Positions 28,901-37,920 of a DNA stretch of 64,000 nucleotides are shown piece by piece (position 1 is the first letter of the stretch; every line of letters starts with the position of its first letter). The DNA lies in the NCBI RefSeq assembly GCF_910596095.1, contig NC_056553.1, forward strand, positions 18,871,725 through 18,935,724, written 5' to 3'. The notes under the pieces are model-generated. The model did not search any database, had not been told where the DNA came from, and saw nothing but the letters and a program-made list of their open reading frames with translations. This DNA is from Thunnus maccoyii (lineage: Eukaryota; Chordata; Actinopteri; Scombriformes; Scombridae). Position numbers and translations under genes: made by a program.

Positions 28901-28991
28901 GTGCATTTTGATGGCACTCTCCGAGTTGCCTCCATAAATCCTCAAAGAGGTCTGGTTTGGGTGTCCTGCTGCTCAGGCTCGGGCTGCTCAT
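22596..28991 (-). CDS. rbbp8: RBBP8 (CtIP), DNA end-resection factor, 18 exons
   Basis: MRN cofactor that starts resection of DNA double-strand breaks in the nucleus. Exons: 28895-28991, 28693-28735, 28475-28570, 27926-28017, 27243-27315, 26762-26943, 26583-26675, 25931-25998, 25470-25537, 24909-25203, 24473-24629, 24165-24253, 23726-23837, 23395-23553, 23236-23281, 23035-23119, 22788-22929, 22596-22693. Total 1995 nt (664 aa plus stop), phases consistent; human is 897 aa, so the middle is shorter. N-terminal coiled coil (about 15-140) with the zinc-binding CDRC; EDGIIPDSPI after it; an acidic Asp/Glu run near 520-540; C-terminal Sae2-like domain with [35 protein letters not shown] (Thr of the CDK site and the TQ site kept) and FNALFSPKK. 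The start MSSPSLSSRTP was chosen because the ATG seven bases upstream is out of frame. Confidence 0.95.
22944..22973. repeat. (ATC)10 microsatellite next to an RBBP8 splice acceptor
   Basis: Ten ATC units, ending 15 bases upstream (in transcript sense) of the acceptor of the exon at 22788-22929, so it occupies the usual branch-point zone of that intron. Confidence 0.9.
26313..26337. repeat. (GT)n microsatellite in an RBBP8 intron
   Basis: About twelve uninterrupted GT units in the intron between the exons at 25931-25998 and 26583-26675. Confidence 0.9.
27388..27790 (+). repeat. Dispersed repeat with TTAGCATGCTAAC-type palindromes, copy 1
   Basis: In an RBBP8 intron. Holds TGTTAACATGCTAATGTTTA, TTTAGCATGCTCACC, TTTTAGCATGCTAACATTT and later a block of the type TGATGATGGCACTAGATGAA. 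The same ordered blocks occur at 54590-54990 (same direction) and 45645-46055 (reversed). A familiar non-coding fish repeat; boundaries approximate. Confidence 0.6.
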
Positions 28992-29279
28992 CCTCCATTC
29001 ACTGCCAAAACTCAGCCAACAGCAGCCCTGCTACAATCTGCCAACACCACCTGGGGAAAAATATGTTTCATCCCATGTTTCTCAGTTTATTTCTGATTCA
29101 GTGCATGCACATGTTGGACCCTCAATAACTCAATTATGCTACGAGCTCAGGCTTCTTTCAGTGTTGCCAGCTCAGCTATACCTCTTTGTTTATAGTGAAC
29201 AGTAGCCTTATTTTGGCCCATATCCTTCATACCTTTCCTACCTTGTAGGGTTATGGCGATATTTTTTCCCAGGATGTCT

Positions 29280-29430
29280 AAGTCATGATCCGCCCAACTC
29301 TGCCTCTGATTGGCTTACTCTGATATTCTTACCCTGACCAATCTTATCCTTCATGCCTAAACCTAACCAACCCAACCAACGAAGGACGAGAACTAGCCAA
29401 TCAGAGGCAGAGTAGGGCGGGTCATGACTT
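29280..29430. repeat. Foldback element with 36-bp inverted arms
   Basis: Left arm 29280-29315 and right arm 29395-29430 are reverse complements with about three mismatches (arm starts AAGTCATGATCCGCCC and ends CTCTGATTGGCT). The 79-bp spacer is C/A-rich and has no reading frame. Looks like a small inverted-repeat transposon or hairpin. No clear target-site duplication. Confidence 0.75.
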
Positions 29431-29768
29431 CACCGTGCTAGGAAACAAGCTGGCGTCCGTATGTTATGTAGCTTAGTTTATATTTGTTAAGCTATTAAAC
29501 GACGAAAGTATTTTTCATTTCAGTTTAGCTTTGATCTACTAATATATCCAGTTGCCTATCACGTATCATCAACCTATAACACTTAACGTTAGTGAACACT
29601 GGGAAAGTCACACTTTGAGGCTCTCTTAACAATAACACTGGACACCACAGATATGACGTTATTTTGAAAAAGTGAACGCGTTAATACCAAGTGTTAACTA
29701 ACACATCACAAAACACTGAATTATTCATCTCATTTTCAAAGTAAGTTAACCATAACTTACTTAACCCG

Positions 29769-29947
29769 CCGGTGTTTCGGTTTAACAAGTGACCGTGTTA
29801 ACTAGTGACTTTCAGCCGAGTGTGTCGTGGTGACGGCAGCTGTTGAAACACAAACAGAACACGTAGCTGTCCTTGGAAAAACCTCAAAAATGTTACTCAG
29901 CTGAAAGTCATCAGTTAACACGGTCACTCGTTAAACCGAAACACCGG
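29769..29947. repeat. Long imperfect palindrome with 48-bp arms
   Basis: Left arm 29769-29816 and right arm 29900-29947 are reverse complements over 48 bases with about three to five mismatches (outer end CCGGTGTTTCGGTTTAAC, inner end GACTTTCAGC). They enclose an 83-bp spacer. The structure could form a long stem. It lies less than 1 kb upstream of the RBBP8 start codon. Confidence 0.8.
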
Positions 29948-30047
29948 TTATTCGCACCTACCGCTTTACCTGGGTGAAAAACAAAACAACTTTACACAAA
30001 ACACACGCTGAAGTTACTCAGATAGATTCAAAATGAACAAGACTTAC

Positions 30048-30200
30048 ACCAACGAGTCCAAGAAAGACACAAAGGTTTATAAAGGATGAAATAGTTAAGA
30101 TAACATGTCAATGTAGCGTTAAAAGATAATTAACTCCCATGGATGTATGCTAACTCCACAACAAAATCCTAATTCGCGCGCCGAATTGCATGCTGGGGAG
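30048..30200 (-). promoter_or_regulatory. Probable RBBP8 5' non-coding exon and promoter
   Basis: GACTTAC before 30048 reads as a minus-strand GTAAGT donor, as expected for a 5' UTR exon. Upstream lies a CG-rich patch (AATTCGCGCGCCGAATTGC, about 30171-30189) and GCATGCTGGGGAGTC, which resembles a ZNF143-type promoter element. Start site not determined. The LINE tail begins directly upstream, near 30199. Confidence 0.35.
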
Positions 30201-31145
30201 TCTTCTTCTTCTTCGTTTCCTTTCTCGGGTTTTAAAGGCAGTTTGCATCCTAAACGTAGCACTACTGCCATCTTCTGGAGTTAGTTAACTCCTATACATA
30301 CTATAGCGTCCAGTATGTCAGATTTTCTTCATTAACCCTGTTCTCATCAGGCATCTGACAAAGCACTTTCTGCCTTGCCCCCTATCACCACACTCCAGTA
30401 TATTCTTTACTCCTGCTCCTGTTAGCCCTAATCTTTTCATTTCTTCCATCGTGTCCTTTCTCTCTGCTACACATTTCCTGCAATTAACAAGAACATACTT
30501 TACAGTTTCTGATACCTGGCAATGATTACAAAAACCAGTTGGATGCTTCCCTATAATGTGAAGTGTACTGTTCAGATTACTGTGTCCTATTCTTAACCTA
30601 CTCGTGACAGTCTCCTCTTTTCTATTTCCTCCTCTACTTCTAACTATACCAACTCTATTTTGAATGGAATGTAAATGTCTTCCTCTTGTCTCCCAATTCC
30701 AGTGCTGCTGCCACTCTTTATTAATTTCTTCCTATATAATACCTTTTCCTTTCTGCACTTTTATTTCTTGCTTTGACTTGAAGTAACTTCAAATCTACCA
30801 CCAGAGTTTCTAGCATCCACACTGGGATTATAGGCCATATTACAGTTGGACAAAACTCCTTCTCATGCACTCCCAAGTCTCTTGCTGTTGCACCTCCTGT
30901 CTATCCAAAACTTAATTTTTACGCTCTCTCCCTTTCCCAGCTGGCCTGTAACACTCTTTTGGTTGGATGACTATCTCCATGCCCCCTGAGATTTACCCAA
31001 TGGTTTACAAGCATCTGACGGAGACTCAGTGGCATTTCTCCTCCCTCAGCTTGCAGTGCACACACTGGCGATGTTCTCACTGCCCCTAAACATACTCTCA
31101 AGGCCTGAGCCTGAATTACGTCCAGCCTCACAAGAAAAGACTATA
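30199..31145 (-). mobile_element. LINE (non-LTR retrotransposon) 3' remnant, minus strand
   Basis: At 30919-31131 the minus strand reads LDVIQAQALRVCLGAVRTSP and QAEGGEMPLSLRQ, the classic region after the reverse transcriptase in Jockey/Tx1-like fish LINEs. Near 30460-30610 it reads RLRIGHSNLNSTLH then HPTGFCNHCQVSETVKYVL, the Cys-His C-terminal motif. The plus-strand TCTTCTTCTTC near 30200 is the (GAA)n 3' tail. Many frameshifts and stops; non-functional. Confidence 0.8.
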
Positions 31146-31199
31146 ATCCCAGACTCCCACACTGGTGGTATATGGTCTGCTTTTTACAGGTAGATTACA

Positions 31200-31830
31200 T
31201 ATCATCTAGGAAACCTTTGTCTATGTCTCATCCCACAGTTCTGGCCAACCAGAGTCTCACTATAGTGCAGAATTTTAGATACCTTGTTGTTTATCTCGAC
31301 ACCTGCCTCACATTTGAAGAGTATAAGAATTGAAAAAGAAAATATACGTTAATGTCAGATCAAGCCATATCTTACTCTTCTGTTTCAAATACATATCTTT
31401 ATGCCGTCATACTTTCAAAAGTGTCCTACTGTCTCCTAATTTGGTCTCTTACTACCTCAGAACTTACTGAACCAATAGTTAGCCTCTACAATTGATCATC
31501 TTAAATTTTCTCCTTGGGCACATCATTATGTAGTACTTTAGCAATCCAAATGATTACATTTTCATAATTATAGCAGTATACATTTGTACTATCTACTATA
31601 TTATCACATTCTCCCTTCTTCACTTTGTTCTATTTTGCCAAGACATAACTCCATAAGACTTGGAAGAATGACCAGAGCTATTACAAATGAACTGAACCCT
31701 ACACCTGCTTTTAATAACCACTATGTTATATCCTTTTTACAATTTCAACATTTACACAAATATTTCCTTCCTTATTCTGAATCTATCTGGATAACATACA
31801 TACAACAGTTTGTGGAATGAGGTTGTGTAA
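31200..31830 (+). mobile_element. Second LINE remnant, plus strand
   Basis: Plus-strand translation near 31230-31335 gives SHPTVLANQSLTIVQ and NFRYLVVYLDTCLTFEEYKN followed by a stop, the reverse-transcriptase motif FKYLGVYLD of L2-type fish LINEs. Further along, with frame changes, come AVILSKVSYCLLIWSLTTSE and near 31660 a THXNSIRLGRMTRAI-like segment typical of their C-terminus. It abuts the minus-strand LINE and is heavily decayed. Confidence 0.65.
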
Positions 31831-31959
31831 TTACTAATGTGAAGATATATTTTCCTCAGTGGAAACCGTTTGTGGTACTGTTGACTGTCTGCCATTGTTC
31901 AAGGTCAAAAAGTACCAAACGACACAATAAGGGAAGACAATATTATCCTTATATTTGTT

Positions 31960-33561
31960 TTTATTTTTGGTCTTTCTTTAGAATACAAAACAAGAACCAA
32001 AATCACAAAAATAACATTTACAAAACAGATTATTTAACTGAGGTGACTGAGGCAACATAGAAAAGCAAGTCTTGAGACGGTGATATTGGTGGGTTAGCCT
32101 GGAACCTCGTGGGTAAAACAGTGAGCAATGTCAAAAGGTCAGGTTATCTTTATAAACTGTTTTGAATTAGTGCTTTCCTTCAGTAGTGCTATTCACAAAT
32201 GGAGTTTTAACAATATCATATTTGCCTAACATGTGCACAGTTAGCAGTGATTTAATGGTGTAGTGCTTCAGACCTACCCTAAGAGCAAATTGATTATTGT
32301 GACATGTAGGTCTAATATTCTAGACATGTTGTACTGTATGGCACCATTTTGAATGGTTTCTATTTTTTAATCCGCTTTCATACACGCACATACACTCACA
32401 CGCAGAACTGTTCCTGCTCATTCACTCTCATTAAATGGGTGCAAATGATTTCCTACAGCTTCCTCTACTTTTTTACCACCAAGAATACGTCTGGCTAAAA
32501 TAAGTGAATAGTTGTAACATTGATATCACCCAAAAGTGTTCCAAACAGAAAATAAAAGCTGCTTCAGACTTCTGGAGAAGTCGATACTCTTTTTCTAAAA
32601 AGATTGACATGGCAGGAAAAAAAAAAAAAAACACTTAGAATGATCAAGTGTTGGAATGGCCATCAGTCAGAGGCACAAACTTAAAAGTCCCATCTTTTTC
32701 CTAAAATACAAAAATGGTAAGACACAATGCATACACTGCATCACTTAGAGAAATAATAAAAACCTAGCATCACTTACCAAAACACAAAGCAGTGAAAATA
32801 ATACAGTTTAGTCTGCACTCGATTGTGCAGCTTTGTTTTTGCATGAACAAACGTTTCTCGTCTTTTTCTTCTTTCACATTTAAGACATGGTCACTGGTGA
32901 TTCAGCATTGCAGATTATTACTTTTTTCTTTTTTTTTTAAATTCCTTTGGATGTGTGCCTTTTGTTGATTTTGCATCTGTCACAGCAGGTAGATTGAGCT
33001 AGCATTACTTCATATATCTATATATACACATGCACTCAACATCATATCATATGTATCCCCGAAATTAAAAAAAAAAAAAACAACAAACAAACAAATTCCA
33101 AACTCCCTTTTCACCACTTAAGTGTTTAAGCTATAAAAACCTGCATGACTGTCTACGAAAAAAGTTTGCATGGAGGCGTTGCCGTTTGATGTGAGATATG
33201 CAGCAGGTTGTAGAGGTGCTGGCGCTGGGGTGTGGCGTGGAATGCAGCCTTATTCCATTAAGAGGGGACATGGGGATGGATCTATTCTTCACCCCCCTCT
33301 GCCTATCCAAATGGGCCTCTTTCTATGTAGTTAGGTTTCAGATTCACATTATGCTGGAAGAAGAGTAACTGGTGGCAGACACCGACAGAGCAGGTCTTCA
33401 CCAATAGCAAAAAACACTGGAGTAGAGTGTGAATGCATATCTACCATCCTCTGACCTGCAGAGAGAAAAACATGTATACTGTAAATATAAACTGTGTGTA
33501 TCTCTAGTGAAAGTGTAGACAATAACTGTCATCTAAACGTCATACTCACACTGCCCTCTCT
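31960..33561 (-). other. Probable FAM168B 3' UTR and downstream sequence
   Basis: No reading frame of interest. The stretch has A/T homopolymers (about 32619-32632, 33067-33080) and a TTTATT at 31960-31965 that would be an AATAAA on the minus strand. Mammalian FAM168B has a long 3' UTR, so much of this may be transcribed. The true end was not determined. Confidence 0.4.
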
Positions 33562-35199
33562 TCACCACTGTGGGGGCACATAGCTGTAGCTGGGTGTGCC
33601 AGGAGGCCGATATGTGGGCATTGTGACTTGGTGGGGAGCGACAGGCGCTGGTGATGGAGTCGTCAACAAAGTCCCTGAGAAGCAGAGTGAGCATCGGTGT
33701 AAATTCACATCAATCATTTCTATTCAATAGAGATAGTAATAATAAAACAAACTGCAGCCCACCAGCTGACATAGCCATGGTGGTGCCAGCTACCATCCCC
33801 ATGGCAACACCGTTGTGGCGGGGAGGAGGGATCGGCGGGGCATACATGGCTGCAGGCATCCCGTTGGGCTGAACCACTGTCGTGTGATGGATAACATGAG
33901 GTGGCGCAGCATACAGAGGCTGTGTGTAATAAGTGCCTTGTTGTTGTGAAGGTATTAGTGCCTGGATCAACAGAACAACAACATGTTACAGTTCAAATGA
34001 AACAGCAACATCAAAAAATTATCTGTTATAGCATCAAAGTTTTAAATTTAGATCTTTGATTATGGCGCCATCTTCAACCTTTTTTTTTTTTTTTTTTTTT
34101 AAATCAATGATGTATTCATACTGACCTGTGCATAGGGGTTCTGTTGGGGGTAGGTGCTCCTGACAGGGTAAACAGCAGCAGGGTAGGGGTTGGGTGAGGA
34201 GGAGTATGGTGGGACAGTCCCTGTGTTGGGAGAGCAGGACATTTTGAAAGGAGTGCCTGGAGCGTAGCCTGGGTGGGAGGAAGAAACTTCACATTAATGC
34301 TGCTGATTATCAAAAGTACAGTCAGTGGATGTGGAGCAACAACAGCAGGAATGATACATCAGTCCACTTTCATTTAAATCTAAAGCTAATCCACCAATAG
34401 TATGACTGATACAGTTTGTCCAAGAAAACACTAGGTGACAAAGTATTGTGTATTTGTTGAAGAGAAAGGTCTGCAGACTGAAACTTTGAACTACATAAAA
34501 CCTGTAAGCAATTATTTTCTCATCTGATTCTTTTTGAAGAAGTGTTGAAATCCTTGCTGCAGCACAAACTAGAAACATCTCCATTAGACAATGAGTGAAA
34601 CTGTTTATACTCCAGAGACAGTGCAAACATAATCTTTCAAAAAGCTATCTCAATTTTCTTTACTTTTGTTGTTTTTCAAAAAAAAGGACATTGCATGATT
34701 GTATTTTTACTTTGAGATACCTATACCTATGATACACTTAGTTAACATGAAATGCTTTGAACAAAAATTGTTAAATACACTTTATTTTGTATCTGTAGCA
34801 TCTGTGATATATGAATCTCAACAAAACCTTTTGTTGTAAATATCTATATCTATGTATTAATGAACTCCAGACAACAGTGGGTCTTATAAATGTCCGCTTG
34901 GACTTTCTTCTTACCGCTGGAGAAGGCTGGGTTTGCTCCTGGGTACACACTGGGATTATACGCTGGCGCAGCTGCTGCGTAACCAACCGGGAATCCAACT
35001 ACCATGACCAAAACAAACAGAACCAGAATTAAATCCTTTTTTCCCTCTTGGCTTAAGGCATTTTCTCACAATTAGGATATTTACTGATCACTGACACATA
35101 AAATTACCTGGGTAGCCTATACCCTTAGTATTGGTAAAGGGGACCCCTGTTGGTGCAGGGCTGTAAACCGGATTCATTATGGTCTACTGCTCACAGAGG
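33562..35199 (-). CDS. fam168b: FAM168B (MANI), 5 coding exons
   Basis: Small proline- and tyrosine-rich membrane-associated neuronal protein, a neurite-outgrowth regulator in mammals. Coding exons: 35108-35177 (exon runs to an acceptor at 35199), 34915-34998, 34126-34268, 33763-33961, 33562-33674. Total 609 nt (202 aa plus stop), phases consistent; human is 195 aa. Diagnostic segments: [20 protein letters not shown] (B paralogue, not FAM168A), [52 protein letters not shown] and the C-terminus [16 protein letters not shown]. Six extra residues (ALIPSQ) open the fourth exon compared with human. A donor at 37078 marks a probable 5' UTR exon near 37.08-37.17 kb, head-to-head with FBXO45. Confidence 0.95.
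34080..34100. repeat. T homopolymer beside a FAM168B splice donor
   Basis: A run of about 21 T on the plus strand (A on the transcript), some 25 bases past the donor of the exon at 34126-34268. Confidence 0.85.
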
Positions 35200-37077
35200 C
35201 TGCAATAAAAGAAGCATAGGACATATGAATTCAAATAGCAGCTGAACTGAGAACACAACAACATGTTTTCACCTTTGCATGTGACTAGCACAGTGCCCGT
35301 TCAAAACATGCCTGTTCAGAATGGGTCGATTGTTTGGCCTCAGATATTGCTGCTTGCAGCTTTCTAGAGAACCGCTCATCCAAACAATTTCACACTCGAT
35401 ACTACACTTCCATGGGTCCTCAGCAATAAACCCGCCAAGTGTGAAGTCAATCGGATGAACGGTCGTCAAGAAAAACGAAGGACAGACAGACATATATACA
35501 GAGACTCCTTCCTTTATGGTTAGATGAAAAAAGCACCTGGCTAACACAGATTCCTGAGGGTTACTGCAGCTCTTTCAGGATTTATTACACCTCTGTCACC
35601 TATGGCAGATTAACTACTCTATATATATGTTCCAGGGGCCAAAAATGCACCAATACATCCTATAACATACACAATTTTTTACATTTCAGTGATTAGAATG
35701 ATTTAGGGCAATAAAACTGTACTAGGGATATAATATAGTTATCTATTGAGAAGAACAGTGAAGTATATCAGAAAGCAGTATGAGATGACCACAGTCAGTA
35801 TAGATATTCACTAGTGTATTTGTGGACATGCACATGAAACTTATAGAATTGATTCTTTATTTTTTAATGTGCTGTCCATTAATATTTTACACAAGTTTTC
35901 ACATTTTGTAGGAGCAGGTTTACACAAAAGGAATAAAGGAAAAATTAAAATCCTAATCCTAATCCTAGTGCTTCCACTCACTCTGTCCACTTGTCACTTT
36001 GACATTCTGTGGAGGGAATGGCAATACACTACACGAGAAGCTGAAAGATACATGCAGGCATTATGAAACAGTCCTGTAAAACACACGATTATACATTTAT
36101 GTATCATTTCAGATTTCTCTTTCTTTATACACAACTTTCTTAACTCCATTACCAGTAGTCTTTACTTCTGCTGCACATGATGCTCATTTGGAGAAAAAAC
36201 AAAAAAAATACCAGTGCTACCATAACACAAACATCACCCCTCAGTGCTGCCCTCTAGCGGTAGCCAGAATGCATTGCATCCTTTTACAAAACTGCTCCTT
36301 CAAATATATTTTAAACACGAATAAACGCAAAATATTTGAGGTCATATTGGAGGTGAAGCTAAGGCAGTGAAACCACTGTAGTGATGACAGATGTAGCATC
36401 GTCTGTAATTATGGAGAATACAAACAAAAATCAATTTTACAGTCTGTTTTTTTAATGGAAACCACGAGAGCTGACGTGATGACGTGATAGCTTAAACAAA
36501 TCTCATTTTCATTGAATATGCTGTATGTACAACAGTGACATATCTCAAACAGTGAGCAGCCCTCAGCTAGACTGCAGATTTTAGCATTGATTCTTCTTAT
36601 TCCCTTCCTTCAGCAAACACGCCATGTAGGCTACTACGCAGTAGCAATTATAAAACTTTATTATTTTTACCTTTAAGAGCGAGATACTTGATGGTTGTGC
36701 TTATATGCCTGATCGATATTAATAATTAGGAAAAAGGTATTACGGTTTTTCTTTCAGAGATGACGTTACATGTTTCCTTTTTGACAGGTTTTGTTTGCAG
36801 AGCGAAGGTGAACGCAGCGGGGCTTTGTTATAATTAATTAGTTTTATACATAAAGATTGATTATGCGTGTTTTTCCCCCCACTGCAGGTATGTTCAGATG
36901 TACACACTGACCTGCTAAACACCTGCCTGACCGCGCAAAACCCACAGCAGCACTGTCTGGACAGCAGCCAGATGTGGACAGCTTGTCAACAGGCCGCACA
37001 GCTCAGCTCAGGAGGCAGCCTGTCCCACACATAACACACAAGTCTCCTAATGTTGCTAATAAACCACAATAACTTAC
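35200..37077. other. FAM168B 5' intron, non-coding
   Basis: Sequence between the start-codon exon and the putative 5' UTR exon. It holds a dispersed repeat (35270-35560) and otherwise A/T-rich non-coding sequence. ORFs at 35869-36370 show no family features. Confidence 0.5.
35270..35560. repeat. Teleost dispersed repeat (TCAATCGGATGAACGGTC type)
   Basis: Has AACCGCTCATCCAAAC, CCGCCAAGTGTGAAGTCAAT, CGGATGAACGGTCGTC, GGACAGACAGACATA and GACTCCTTCCTTTATGG in order. I recall this series as one common fish repeat. No coding capacity. Confidence 0.6.
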
Positions 37078-37920
37078 ATGCTAACTGTTTTTGACCGTCT
37101 GGCAGTCCTCTCCTGTGGTCTTCTGCTGTAAAAAGGAAATTAAGCTAGCTGGTGTTTTGCTCCCAGATGCTTTGCTGAACTCTTTTGAGCACCCTGGCGT
37201 CACTTCCGCGTGCTGTCACGTGGTCGGCCGATTCTAAAATATTAAATAACGCGTTGCTTAATCTGGTAACCTTTTTCCTTTTCTTTAAATGTGTTTATCC
37301 CCTTTTAAACGTCATATCAAAAATTCAATTTTTCTCAATTCACAATGAATCTCAAAATTTATTAATCCGACTGACAGGAAGTGATATATTAAATGATTTA
37401 TTTGTAAGCAATTGCATCCTTATTTGTTGCAGCTTTTTGTGCTTTTTTGTTACATAGTCGCTTCACTTTAACATCGCAACATTGTAACGTCAAATATCCA
37501 AACACCGCAACATCGTAGCAAAAGCGACTGAGCTCATTATTATGGCTGCTCTGCGGTCCTTGCAGGTAAAAATAATATATTTGACGTGGGCAGCAAGGGC
37601 TTATTTATCTGACACCATCTCTAAGCTGAAATTAGCTGTTTAACCACAACCCTAAAATAGTCAACATGACAACAAATTTATTTGCATGTGTCTTTGACAA
37701 CGCTGTAATATTTGTTTTCGCTCTTCTAGGACCTTGACGCATCGTTTCCATTCAGCCATTGAACTGGGAAGAGTAGGGTCCATACTGTTGTGGTTTCAGT
37801 GCGACTTATGTGTGATTTAATAGGTGAAATGTTGACATTTAACTTATATTAGGAATCATTCTGCGGTGTAAGGTGGCTCTTTTCAGTCGGCTGGTGTCGT
37901 CGGTAAAGAGCAGGGCTGTA
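37078..37920. promoter_or_regulatory. FAM168B/FBXO45 divergent promoter region
   Basis: The FAM168B 5' UTR exon donor (minus, 37078) and the FBXO45 start codon (plus, 37921) face away from each other. CG dinucleotides are enriched around 37195-37255 and again from 37860 onward. A spliced FBXO45 leader is suggested by a donor at 37566 and an acceptor ending at 37729. Shared divergent promoter inferred from layout. Confidence 0.5.
37542..37762 (+). other. Candidate split upstream ORF in the FBXO45 leader (18 codons)
   Basis: ATG at 37542 has A at -3 and G at +4. Eight codons (MAALRSLQ, 37542-37565) run to a GTAAAA donor. After an acceptor TTCGCTCTTCTAG (ending 37729) the frame continues ten codons (DLDASFPFSH) to TGA at 37760-37762. 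If spliced, this is an 18-residue uORF ahead of the FBXO45 start. No known protein is recognised. Could instead be the 5' exon of another transcript. Confidence 0.3.

Noticed and set aside
34294-34626. 110-codon minus-strand ORF in a FAM168B intron
   Set aside because: Overlaps intron and splice sequence, Cys run from a GCAACAACAGCAGG-type repeat, no family likeness.
37873-37920. Upstream in-frame extension of FBXO45 to a GTG
   Set aside because: No ATG in the extension; the ATG at 37921 gives the expected Gly/Ala-rich N-terminus and length.
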